This document shows, piece by piece, positions 8,402-19,000 of a stretch of DNA of 64,000 nucleotides. Where the stretch lies: assembly GCA_002426015.1 (NCBI GenBank), contig DINS01000035.1, positions 47,676-111,675 on the forward strand, read 5' to 3'. A program made the translations under genes and the position numbers. Position 1 is the first letter of the stretch, and each line of letters opens with the position of its first letter. This DNA comes from Flavobacteriaceae bacterium UBA5534. GTDB lineage: Bacteria; Bacteroidota; Bacteroidia; Flavobacteriales; Flavobacteriaceae. Below the pieces are notes generated by a model. The model ran no database searches and was not told the origin of the DNA. It saw only the letters and a program-made list of their open reading frames with translations.

Positions 8402-9982
8402 ATGAAGATATTTTCCAAAGAACAAGTTTACGAAGGTGACAAAATCACAGCTCAAAAGCAAAACATCACTTCTACCGAATTAATGGAACGTGCAGGTATC
8501 CAGATTTTCAATTGGTTGCATATGCGTATGCAAGGTGCCCAAGTGCCTATACATGTATTTTGCGGAATCGGGAATAATGGTGGAGATGGTTTGGTAGTGT
8601 CAAGGCATTTGATTACTCATGGTTATAATGTAAAAACTTATGTGGTGAATTGCAGTGATAAACGCACCAAGGATTTTTTGGTGAATTATGACAGGATAAA
8701 AGAGACTACTAAAAAGTGGCCTGAAATGCTCAATTGCGAAGCAGATTTCCCTAAAATTGGTGCAGATGATATTATAATTGATGCGGTTTTTGGTATAGGA
8801 TTGAATCGTCCAGCAGATGACTGGGTCAAAGGACTGTTTCAATATTTTAGGAAATCAAAAGCCTTTACTTTAGCAATCGACATGCCATCAGGTTTGTACG
8901 CTGATAAAGTGACTAAAGATGAAAATGGAGTCGTTTGGGCAAATCATACTTTAAGTTTTGCATCTCCAAAATTGGTGTTCTTTTTACCCGAAACAGCTAA
9001 ATATACACAGCAATGGGAAATTTTAGACATTGGTCTAGATCCAGAATACCTTTATACAACCGAAACCGAAGCCGAGCTTATTGGAAAGAACGAAATGCTT
9101 CAAGTATATCGTCCTCGTGAAAAATTTTCTCATAAAGGCGATTTTGGGCACTCTTTGATTATTGGGGGAAGTTATGGTAAAATAGGAGCAGTGACTTTGA
9201 CCAGCAGAGCGGCTTTGTCTTCTGGAGCAGGATTGGTAACAGTTTATATTCCAAAGTGTGGCTATACTATTTTGCAATCTTCGTTTCCAGAAGCTATGGT
9301 GGTATGTGATGCTGATGACACAATTGTCACTGATATTCAGTTTGAGATACAACCGACTTCTGTAGGAATTGGAATTGGTATGGGAACTGATGAGAAAACG
9401 ATTTCTGCATTCAAAGCTTTTTTAAAAAAGAACAAAGCACCATTGGTGATTGATGCTGACGCAATTAATATGCTGTCAAAACAGAAAGATTTATTAAAGC
9501 TAATACCAAAAGAATCAATTTTAACACCTCACCCAAAAGAACTCGAACGGTTAATAGGAAAGTGGAAAGACGATTTTGATAAACTCAAAAAAGCTAAAGA
9601 ATTTTCAAAAACCCACAACCTTATTATAGTTATTAAAGGTTCCAATACAATTACAGTTTATCAAGATAAGTTATATATCAATTCTACAGGAAATCCTGGA
9701 TTGGCTACAGCTGGTACAGGCGACGTGCTGACAGGTATTATTACAGGTTTGATGTCACAAGGATATGACCAATTAAGCGCTGCTGTTTTTGGAGTGTATC
9801 TGCATGGTAGGTCGGCTGATATTGCCATAGAGTATGTTGGTTATCAGAGTTTGATAGCAAGCCATGTCATTGAGTATTTGGGTAAAGCATATATCGATTT
9901 GTTTACCATGCCTCATCAGGAGCAACCTCAAGAAGAGGAAGAAGAAGAAGAGCCTCAAAAGAAAAAGGAAGCTAATGGTTAA
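8402..9982 (+). CDS. nnr: Bifunctional NAD(P)H-hydrate epimerase / ADP-dependent dehydratase
   Basis: Repairs hydrated NADH and NADPH. The N-terminal YjeF_N epimerase domain (about 1-215) shows CGIGNNGGDGLVVSRHL and AIDMPSGLYAD. The C-terminal ribokinase-like dehydratase domain (about 225-500) shows HKGDFGHSLIIGGSYGKIG, LTPHPKELERL, VIKGSNT and the catalytic loop GTGDVLTG. The protein ends in an acidic tail with a run of about eight Glu followed by Lys, unlike most homologues; this looks like a disordered extension. The gene stands alone, divergent from the thr operon, and ends at a strong bidirectional terminator. Confidence 0.93.
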   Translation: MKIFSKEQVYEGDKITAQKQNITSTELMERAGIQIFNWLHMRMQGAQVPIHVFCGIGNNGGDGLVVSRHLITHGYNVKTYVVNCSDKRTKDFLVNYDRIKETTKKWPEMLNCEADFPKIGADDIIIDAVFGIGLNRPADDWVKGLFQYFRKSKAFTLAIDMPSGLYADKVTKDENGVVWANHTLSFASPKLVFFLPETAKYTQQWEILDIGLDPEYLYTTETEAELIGKNEMLQVYRPREKFSHKGDFGHSLIIGGSYGKIGAVTLTSRAALSSGAGLVTVYIPKCGYTILQSSFPEAMVVCDADDTIVTDIQFEIQPTSVGIGIGMGTDEKTISAFKAFLKKNKAPLVIDADAINMLSKQKDLLKLIPKESILTPHPKELERLIGKWKDDFDKLKKAKEFSKTHNLIIVIKGSNTITVYQDKLYINSTGNPGLATAGTGDVLTGIITGLMSQGYDQLSAAVFGVYLHGRSADIAIEYVGYQSLIASHVIEYLGKAYIDLFTMPHQEQPQEEEEEEEPQKKKEANG

Positions 9983-9984
9983 AA

Positions 9985-10018
9985 TTAAAAATGCCACTGA
10001 AGAAGTGGCATTTTTTAA
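9985..10018. terminator. Bidirectional intrinsic terminator
   Basis: ATGCCACT (9991-9998), loop GAAGA, AGTGGCAT (10004-10011) flanked by A-runs before and T-runs after. It separates the convergent genes ending at 9982 and 10038 and works in both directions. Confidence 0.85.
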
Positions 10019-10037
10019 TTCTATTGTATGACAATAG

Positions 10038-11078
10038 TTATATTTTCAAATCATTAAAAAGCTTAATCAATTTGTCATTGGATGGTCTTGGTGCATCTGC
10101 ATCCACAATATTCCCATCTGGATCTATCAAGATAAAACGAGGAATACTGTTTATTTTATAAGCAGTTAAAAAATCAGATCTAAAGGCTTTATCAGCATAC
10201 AATTGAATGCCTCCCATTTCTTTATCGGCAATCATTGCTTTCCATCCTTCTTTTGCAGCTGCAGCAGCTTCTTCTTGTGTTTCTGCTTTGTAGCCACGTC
10301 CATTGTCGGCCGAAATGCTTACAAATGCAATATTTTTTCCTTCGTATTGTTTTTCAACTTTTTTCAAAGAAGGAATTTCAGCTTTACAAGGGCCACACCA
10401 AGTAGCCCAAACATCGATGTAAACATACTTGCCTTTTAAATCAGATAACGACATAGTACCTCCTTCATAGTTTTCATAGTTTTCGAATGTTGGTGAAGGC
10501 ATTCCAGCTGGGAATTGTTTTTTGAAAGCAATTTTTTCAGCAAAATAACCTTTATAAGCATTCATCATTGGTTCTAAATCTTTATTGATACCATTGGTAA
10601 TCATCGTGTCAATATCTTTGTTAGAGTTATAAAATTCAGACAGTTTCATCTTAACATCTTCAAATGTTGCATCTAAATTTGTATCATCAACAGTATCAAA
10701 GCTTTCAAATAGTTGCTCTTCAAATAAATATTTTTCAGCTAAAAAGGTATTGTTTTCAGCACCTTCGCCAGAAAATTTTATGGTTTTATCAAATTCTTTG
10801 GTGTCTAAAGTGATGTTTAAATCATATCCATTTTTTAAAAAAATAGTAGCGGCTTCATTACCATCATAAAAATTGTACAATCCATCCACTACTTTTAAAG
10901 TGTCTTTAAATGTACCATCTGCATTGACCTTTATGGTTTTGGAGTAGGTTCTGTTTATGATTTGTATAGAATCGCTTGTTTGATTTAATATTTTGCCAGA
11001 CAAGGTGACATAGTCTTTAGGTTCTTGTTTGCAACTGAATATTGAAGCTGCAATTAATACTACAAGTAATTGTTTCAT
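10038..11078 (-). CDS. TlpA-type thiol-disulfide lipoprotein with DUF4369-like N-domain
   Basis: A 346-aa lipoprotein (lipobox AASIFSC). An N-terminal beta domain of the DUF4369 type (about 25-120, with LSGKILNQTSDSIQI and DGTFKDTLKV) precedes a thioredoxin fold whose active site is WCGPCK near residue 226, inside VYIDVWATWCGPCKAEIPSL. The cis-proline is in NSIPRFILIDPDG. It probably acts in the periplasm as a thiol reductase for cytochrome maturation or oxidative repair. The start at 11078 gives a clean lipoprotein signal; 8 residues further upstream are possible in frame but spoil it. Confidence 0.85.
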   Translation of the reverse strand: MKQLLVVLIAASIFSCKQEPKDYVTLSGKILNQTSDSIQIINRTYSKTIKVNADGTFKDTLKVVDGLYNFYDGNEAATIFLKNGYDLNITLDTKEFDKTIKFSGEGAENNTFLAEKYLFEEQLFESFDTVDDTNLDATFEDVKMKLSEFYNSNKDIDTMITNGINKDLEPMMNAYKGYFAEKIAFKKQFPAGMPSPTFENYENYEGGTMSLSDLKGKYVYIDVWATWCGPCKAEIPSLKKVEKQYEGKNIAFVSISADNGRGYKAETQEEAAAAAKEGWKAMIADKEMGGIQLYADKAFRSDFLTAYKINSIPRFILIDPDGNIVDADAPRPSNDKLIKLFNDLKI

Positions 11079-11204
11079 TGAAATTGGTTTTAAGTTCCCC
11101 AAAAATAGCAGTTTGATTATAAAAACGAATACCTTTTATTAATTATTAACATTTGTTGCATAATTTATATCTAATGTTGAATTTTGAAGCACTAAATTTT
11201 TAGC

Positions 11205-12722
11205 ATGCCAACAATTCATCAGATATCTTCAGAAATATTAGAGTTAACAACGATAAGTGATATTGTTTTTCAACAGAAAAAAATCGAACTTTCTGAATCA
11301 GCAAAAGAGAAAATCTTAAAGTGTAGAGCCTATTTAGACCAAAGAATGCAAGGTCAAGACGAGCCTATCTATGGTATCAATACAGGTTTTGGCTCTTTGT
11401 ATAATGTGAAGATATCCAAAGACAAACTCACACAATTACAGGAAAATCTGGTGATGTCACATGCCTGCGGTATAGGTAATGAAGTTCCAAATGATATTGT
11501 AAAATTAATGCTGTTGCTCAAGATACAATCATTGAGCTACGGTCATAGTGGTGTGCAATTATCAACTGTAGAACGATTGGTCGATTTTTATAATAATGAT
11601 ATCTTACCTGTTGTATATACGCAAGGTTCATTGGGTGCATCAGGAGATTTGGCACCTTTAGCACACTTGTCATTACCATTAATAGGAAAAGGAGATGTGT
11701 CTTATAAAGGTAAAATTGTTTCTGCAGAACACATTTTGGAAAAGTTCAAATGGAATCCACTTCAGTTACAATCAAAAGAAGGGCTAGCATTGCTAAACGG
11801 TACACAGTTTATGAGTGCCTATGGCGTTCATTTAATCTTAAAATCGTATAAACTATCTTATTTTGCCGATTTGATTGGCAGTATTTCTCTCGATGCATTT
11901 GATGGTCGTATAGAACCTTTTGATGAGTTGGTACATTTAGTACGTCCACATGGTGGCCAACTAAAAACAGCAGAGCGTATCCGTGAATTTTTAGAAGGGA
12001 GTGAACTCATAAAACAGAAAAAGGAGCATGTCCAAGATCCATATTCGTTTAGATGCATTCCGCAAGTGCATGGAGCTACAAAAGACACATTAGAATTTGT
12101 TTACAAAACTTTCAAAACAGAAATCAATTCAGTCACCGACAACCCTAATATATTTATAGGTGAAGATAAAATTATTTCTGGAGGCAATTTTCATGGGCAG
12201 CCATTGGCTTTGGCTTTGGATTATCTCAAAATTGCAATGGCAGAATTAGGAAACATTTCAGAGCGTCGCATTTTTCAACTTGTTTCCGGTTTAAGAGGAC
12301 TGCCCACATTTTTAGTGGACAATCCAGGATTGAATTCTGGGTTTATGATTCCTCAATATACAGCGGCAAGTATTGTGAGTGCCAACAAACAATTGGCAAC
12401 TCCAGCAAGTATCGATTCTATCGTGTCATCCAATGGACAAGAAGACCATGTTAGCATGGGAGCAAATGCAGCAACCCAAGCCTATGATGTCATCACTAAT
12501 GTAGAACGCATTTTGGCCATTGAATTGATGAATGCTTCACAAGCCATCCAATTTAGAAAACCAAAAACATCCTCACCTCTAATAGAATCATTCTTAAATG
12601 TTTACAAAGAACAGGTAGAATTTGTCACCCAAGACAAAATATTACATGATTTAATAAAAAGTTCTGTACACTTTATCGACGATTTTTGCATTGAAAATGA
12701 ATTACTTTTCGATAAAGTGTAA
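11205..12722 (+). CDS. hutH: Histidine ammonia-lyase
   Basis: Converts L-histidine to urocanate and ammonia. The self-formed MIO electrophile comes from Ala145-Ser146-Gly147 in GSLGASGDLAPLAHL, and other family blocks are present: YGINTGFGSL, SVTDNPNIF, NFHGQPLALALD and QEDHVSMG. Length 505 aa is normal. It is monocistronic here. Two further histidine-degradation genes lie 20 kb away (formimidoylglutamase-like at 32586 and hutI at 34650), and urocanase is not in the window. Upstream, TTTGTTG near 11152 and TAATGTTG about 16 nt later give an imperfect Bacteroidota promoter. Confidence 0.96.
   Translation: MPTIHQISSEILELTTISDIVFQQKKIELSESAKEKILKCRAYLDQRMQGQDEPIYGINTGFGSLYNVKISKDKLTQLQENLVMSHACGIGNEVPNDIVKLMLLLKIQSLSYGHSGVQLSTVERLVDFYNNDILPVVYTQGSLGASGDLAPLAHLSLPLIGKGDVSYKGKIVSAEHILEKFKWNPLQLQSKEGLALLNGTQFMSAYGVHLILKSYKLSYFADLIGSISLDAFDGRIEPFDELVHLVRPHGGQLKTAERIREFLEGSELIKQKKEHVQDPYSFRCIPQVHGATKDTLEFVYKTFKTEINSVTDNPNIFIGEDKIISGGNFHGQPLALALDYLKIAMAELGNISERRIFQLVSGLRGLPTFLVDNPGLNSGFMIPQYTAASIVSANKQLATPASIDSIVSSNGQEDHVSMGANAATQAYDVITNVERILAIELMNASQAIQFRKPKTSSPLIESFLNVYKEQVEFVTQDKILHDLIKSSVHFIDDFCIENELLFDKV
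12668..12720 (+). repeat. 12-bp perfect inverted repeat at the 3' end of hutH
   Basis: ACACTTTATCGA (12668-12679) and TCGATAAAGTGT (12709-12720) flank a 29-nt loop, ending on the last sense codon and the first stop base of hutH. It is followed by A residues, not T, so it is not a standard terminator. It may stabilise the mRNA end. Confidence 0.5.
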
Positions 12723-13088
12723 AAAAAAAAGTTCAAGTGTTTTTTAGCTAAAAAAAAGTTAAAATTATTTGGCGTTAACTTTATTAAAGTCTATTTTTGA
12801 ATTTATTAGGTGTAATTCTGTTTGCATCTGTCAAGTAAAATTTTAGGCTGATTACCAATTATTTTACTTCTTACCGAAAATTGTTTGATAGCACAACAAT
12901 TGATTATTAGCACATTTATTAGTATTTGAATACTTGTTATTCAAGCATTGAATTGGTTTACAATGGTTTCATTGTATGTCATTCAAATTAATTAGGTCCC
13001 AAACCTACTCATATACGAACATCAACTTTTGTTTTGATGGCAACGATTGTTGTCTTTTTTAAAATGTTAATAATTAAAACCAAATGTT
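12723..13088 (+). other. 366-bp 5' region of the giant adhesin gene
   Basis: No credible reading frame. It contains a candidate promoter at 12768-12799 and then about 280 nt of A/T-rich leader before the start codon, unusually long compared with other genes in this window. Confidence 0.5.
12768..12799 (+). promoter_or_regulatory. Candidate promoter for the giant surface-protein gene
   Basis: TTTG (12768-12771), 20-nt spacer, TATTTTTG (12792-12799): both elements match the Bacteroidota consensus TTTG-N17-23-TAnnTTTG. Confidence 0.5.
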
Positions 13089-16000
13089 ATGTTTATGAGC
13101 AATTTTACCCGAAGTGGTGGACGAGCCAAATTTTGGCAGTCTGCGACTAATTTATCGTGTTGTAGCATTGATTCTCTTACAAAGCACTTAAAAAGCATGA
13201 AGGCATTAGCTTTTATCGCTCTTTTCTTGTTTGGTATGGGTTCGGTGCTTGGACAAACTACGGCAGAAAGAACAGTGTTCTTTAACCGATGTTATGATGA
13301 TGTGCCAGACGCACCATTTACAATAGCCCAAGTTGAAGCGCTATTTGCAAATGATTGTCCTAATGGCACTATTTCAGTTGATTTAGAAACAAATCTTTCT
13401 GGAGACAACTGCAACTGGACACTTGTCTATACTTATTTTATTAAGTGTGATGGTGTAGAGGTTAATGATTTAAAAATCGATTATTATGGTGGAGACAGAA
13501 CTGCACCAGCATTAATTGGTGATTTTCCTCCAGATCAAAACAACTTAAATTTATGTTTTGATGAAATTCCAGCTGGTCCAACTGAAGCTGAAATTGCAGC
13601 ATATTATGCTGACAATTGTGGCGGACCTGTAACAGTTATTAAAACTGGTACACCTACTGGAGACAATTGTAGTTGGTCTGTAACTTATGACTATGAAATT
13701 TATGACCAATGTAATAACAAAACAGACGCTAAAATCGAGTATAATGGAGGTGATACTGAAGCGCCTTCTTTAATCAAGGATGCCGAAATTCCAACTGGTG
13801 ATCCTAATATGAACGTTTGTTTCTTAAATAAAGCTGAAGGTCCTACAGAAGAAGAAATTGCTGCTTTATTCGAAGATAACTGTAGCTCTGTCATAACAGT
13901 AACCAAAACAGAATACTCCAAAGGTACTGACTGTAAATGGATGGCTGTATATGATTATACAATACAAGATGAATGTGGTAATTTTGCTGCACCAATCCAA
14001 ATTACATACCAAGGTGGCGATACGGAAGCTCCAGAACTTTTTGGAGTACCAGCCGATGAGACTGTAAGCTGTATAGATCTTATCCCAGAACCAGCTGATG
14101 TAACAGCTACAGATAATTGTACTGAAGATTTAGGTAAAATTGATTTGGTTGAAGATGCTAGTCAATTAGGAACTGCTTGTGAAGGCGGTATTTTTATTAG
14201 AACTTGGACTGCTACAGATGCTTGTGGATACTCAACTTCTGCTTCACAAACGATAACAGTACTCCCTGCACCTAAAGCTCAATTCGATGAGCCAGTTGAT
14301 TTTACAATAGATTGCGGAGCTTTAGCTAATTTCCAAGCACCAACTTTACATTACAGTAACAATGTTGATGGTGGAGCATGTGAAATAAGTGGAGATGCAC
14401 CTGGTACGTTTGAACCATTTGTAGGTAGCTGCGGATCATTTGTTATCAATTATGAATTTATTGACGAATGTGATTATAAAATTGAAGCAAGTTTAACAGT
14501 AACAGTTGTAGATAATACACCTCCAGCAGTTACACCTGCCGTTGATTTAACAGTAGAGTGTGACGGTTCAGGTAACACAGCGCAATTAAACGCTTGGTTA
14601 GCCAATAATGGTGGTGCTACTGCAACCGATAATTGTGGTAATGTTACTTGGTCTAATAATTTTACAAGCCTTTCTGATTTATGTGGTGCTACAGGTTCTG
14701 CAACTGTTGAATTTACAGCGGTAGATGATTGTGGTAACGATTCTAAAACAACTGCAACTTTTACGATTGTAGATACAACTGATCCAGTTATAACTCCAGC
14801 TGCTGATATGACAGTAGAATGTGATGGTTCAGGTAACACAGCGCAATTAAACGCTTGGTTAGCTAATCATGGTGGAGCTACTGCTTCAGATACTTGTTCT
14901 GATGTTACTTGGTCTCATGACTTTGAAAGTTTGTCAGACTTATGTGGTGCAACAGGATCTGCAACAGTTGAGTTTACTGCTACTGACGATTGTGGTCGTT
15001 CAGCTAAAACAACTGCAACTTTTACCATTGAGGATACAACTGATCCAGCTATAACTCCAGCTGCTGATATGACAGTAGAATGTGATGGTTCTGGTAACAC
15101 AGCGCAATTAAACGCTTGGTTAGCTAATCATGGTGGAGCTACTGCTTCAGATACTTGTTCTGATGTTACTTGGTCTCATAACTTTGAAAGTTTATCAGAC
15201 TTATGTGGTGCAACAGGTGCTGCAACAGTTGAGTTTACTGCTACTGATGATTGTGGACGTTCAGCTAAAACTACTGCAACTTTTACAATTCGCGATACTC
15301 ACAGTCCTCCGATTACAATAGAGGCTCAAGACCTTACTGTTGAATGTGATGGAGAAGGTAACTTACAGCAATTAAATAACTGGTTAGCTACACATGGTGG
15401 AGCTGCTGCTTATGATTTATGTTCAGAAGTTACTTGGTCTCACAACTTTGATGGTCTTTCAGACTTATGTGGTGCTACGGGTTCTGCAACTGTATTGTTT
15501 ACTGTAACTGATGATTGTGGATTGAGTTCTTCAACATCTGCAACTTTTACAATTCAAGATACGACAGATCCAATCATTACTCCTGCGTCTGATATGACTG
15601 TTGAATGTGATGGTTTAGGAAACTTACAACAATTAAATGCTTGGTTAGCAAACCATGGAGGAGCAACTGCTTCTGATGCTTGTAGTAGTATCACTTGGTC
15701 AAATAACTTTGACGGTCTTTCAGACTTATGTGGTGCAACAGGTGCTGCAACAGTAGAATTTACTGCTACTGATGATTGTGGACGTTCATCTAAAACTACA
15801 GCGACATTTACAATTCAGGATACAACAAATCCTTCAATTGATAATGCTGCTGAAGATATGACAGTAGAATGTGATGGTTTAGGAAACTTACAACAATTAA
15901 ATGCTTGGTTAGCAAACAATGGAGGTGCTGAAGCATCTGATGGATGTTCTAATGTAACATGGTCTAACGACTTTACTGGACTCTCTGATTTATGTGGAGC

Positions 16001-19000
16001 GACTGGTTCTGCTTTAGTAGTATTTATTGCTGCTGACGAATGTGGTCGTACTTCAAAAACATCAGCAACATTTACTATTGAAGATACTACACCTCCTGCA
16101 ATTGATACTCCTGCTGCTGATTTAACAGTAGAATGTGATGGAGCTGGTAATACAGCGCAATTAAACGCTTGGTTAAATAGCTATGGTGGAGCTTCGGCTT
16201 CAGATTCTTGTGGAGATGTAACATGGTCTCATAACTTTAATGGGTTATCTGACTTATGTGGCGCAACAGGTGCAGCTACAGTAGAGTTTACAGCAACTGA
16301 TAGTTGTGGTCTTACTTCTAAAACAACAGCGACCTTCACAATTGAAGATACAACTGATCCAGTAATCGGTACACAAGCGTCAGATATGACAGTTGAGTGT
16401 GATGGAGAAGGTAATACTGCTCAATTAGCTGCTTGGTTGGCTAATAATGGTGGTGCTACTGCTTACGATTCTTGTGGTGATGTTACTTGGTCTAATAGTT
16501 GTTCAGGAAATGGACAAGGAGCTACAGAGTTTGTTGGAACATTTAGTACTCACGATGGTCCAAATTGGCAAAGTGAACCTGGTCAGCCTGTATTAACAGG
16601 TCAGGAAGCTGCTGCACTTCTTTTTGGAGGTGTGCCAAGTGATTATAGAATTTCTACTGATGCAGATCCAAACAATATTACAAATACTAGCTGGGCATCA
16701 ACGCTTGGTGAAGGATGTTTTATTGTGGCTCATGATTTCTCAAAAGATACTAATGGTGAAGGATATACAAATCCAATGCCATGGGTAACTGATACAGCAA
16801 CTTCAGCTTATTGTAATGATAACTGTGGAGGTTATAATCCGATTAATTATGTATATAGAGTTACGGGTGGTCAAGCACTTTGTGAACTATCTGACGAATG
16901 TGGAGCTACTGGTTCTGTAACCGTAGAGTTTACTGCTACAGATTCTTGTGGACGTACAGCTACAACAACAGCTACCTTCACAATTGAAGATACAACTGAT
17001 CCAGTGATTGATACTCCTGCATCTGATGAAACTGTAGAGTGTGATGGTGCTGGTAACCTTGACCAATTAAATGCTTGGTTAGAAAGCCATGGAGGCGCTA
17101 GTGCTTCTGATACATGTTCTAGTATTGTTTGGTCTCATAACTTTGACGGATTGTCAGACTTATGTGGTGCTACAGGTGCTGCTACAGTAGAGTTTACTGC
17201 TACAGACGAATGTGGACGTTCATCTAAAACTACTGCAACATTTACTATAGAAGATACTACAGACCCAGTGTTTGAAGTAGAAGCTATGGATATGACTGTT
17301 GAGTGTGATGGGGCTGGTAACCTTGACCAATTAAATGCTTGGTTAGAAAGTCATGGAGGTGCATTAGCCTTTGATGGTTGTTCTGGTGTTACTTGGTCAC
17401 ATAACTTTGATGCATTGTCAGATTTATGTGGTGCTACAGGTGCTGCTACAGTAGAGTTTACTGCTACAGACGATTGTGGTCGTTCAGCCAAAACAACAGC
17501 AACCTTCACTATTGAAGATACGACTGATCCTGTATTTACTAGCGTGCCAGCTGATTTATTATTAGAATGTGATCAAACGGCTCCAGATGTAAATGCTACA
17601 GCTGAAGATACTTGTGGTAGTGCTACGGTAACCTATGCAGATTATTATGAGCATACCCCTTGGACTCCTATAGTTGATGGTGGTGATGGAAGTGTCGATT
17701 TAAGTGCATTGCCTAATGGGTTCACAACGACCAGTTCTAATACAGGTTCAGAAAACTCATATATTGCTGTTGCAACGACAATGGTTAAGAGCGTGAATTT
17801 ATCATTTGATATCAATTTCACAACTGGTGACCCAGGATTTGAAGCTCTGATTTATGTTTTAAATGGAACAGAAGTAATTCTTGCTACAAGCAATGCTTCC
17901 GGTTCTGTTTCAGTTGACCTTGCACCTGGAGATCAATTCTCAATTGGTGTTAGAACTGCTGATGATTTATTTGGAAATAGTGTTGCTGTAATTAGCAATA
18001 TTGTATTCACTCCAATACCATTAGAGTGTCCATTGACAGATTGCTTTATCCGTGAGTTTACTGCAGTTGATGAGTGTGGAAATACTTCTATAGCTCACCA
18101 AATCATTAGATTCCAAGATACAACTGCACCAGTAGTTGTTCCTGCAGCCGATTTAACTGTAGAATGTGATGGTGATGGTAATACTGCACAATTACAAGCT
18201 TGGTTAGATAGCCATGGTGGTGCTACTGCTACAGATAACTGTTCTGATGTAACTTGGTCTAACGACTTTGAGGCATTGTCAGATTTATGTGGAGAAACTG
18301 GTAGTGCTACAGTAACATTTACTGCTACAGATGCTTGTAACAATGCAGCTTCTACAACTGCAACCTTCACTATTGAAGACACAACTGATCCAGTAATCGA
18401 TACACAAGCGTCAGATATGACAGTTGAGTGTGATGGAGAAGGTAATACTGCTCAATTAGCTGCTTGGTTGGCTAACAATGGTGGTGCTACTGCTTACGAT
18501 TCTTGTGGTGATGTTACTTGGTCTAATAGTTGTTCAGGAAATGGACAAGGAGCTACAGAGTTTGTTGGAACATTTAGTACTCACGATGGTCCAAATTGGC
18601 AAAGTGAACCTGGTCAGCCTGTATTAACAGGTCAGGAAGCTGCTGCACTTCTTTTTGGAGGTGTGCCAAGTGATTATAGAATTTCTACTGATGCAGATCC
18701 AAACAATATTACAAATACTAGCTGGGCATCAACGCTTGGTGAAGGATGTTTTATTGTGGCTCATGATTTCTCAAAAGATACTAATGGTGAAGGATATACA
18801 AATCCAATGCCATGGGTAACTGATACAGCAACTTCAGCTTATTGTAATGATAACTGTGGAGGTTATAATCCGATTAATTATGTATATAGAGTTACTGGTG
18901 GTCAAGCACTTTGTGAACTATCTGACGAATGTGGAGCTACTGGTTCTGTAACCGTAGAGTTTACAGCGACAGATTCTTGTGGACGTACATCTAAAACAAC

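Noticed and set aside
9920..9980. Poly-Glu tail of the NAD(P)HX repair enzyme as a frameshift artefact
   Set aside because: The frame stays open to a normal stop directly before a good terminator; a GAA/GAG-rich disordered tail explains it.
14474..15100. Antisense frames inside the giant repeat gene
   Set aside because: They recur with each module (LPEPSHSTV...) because the DNA is repeated; they are shadows of the sense coding sequence.
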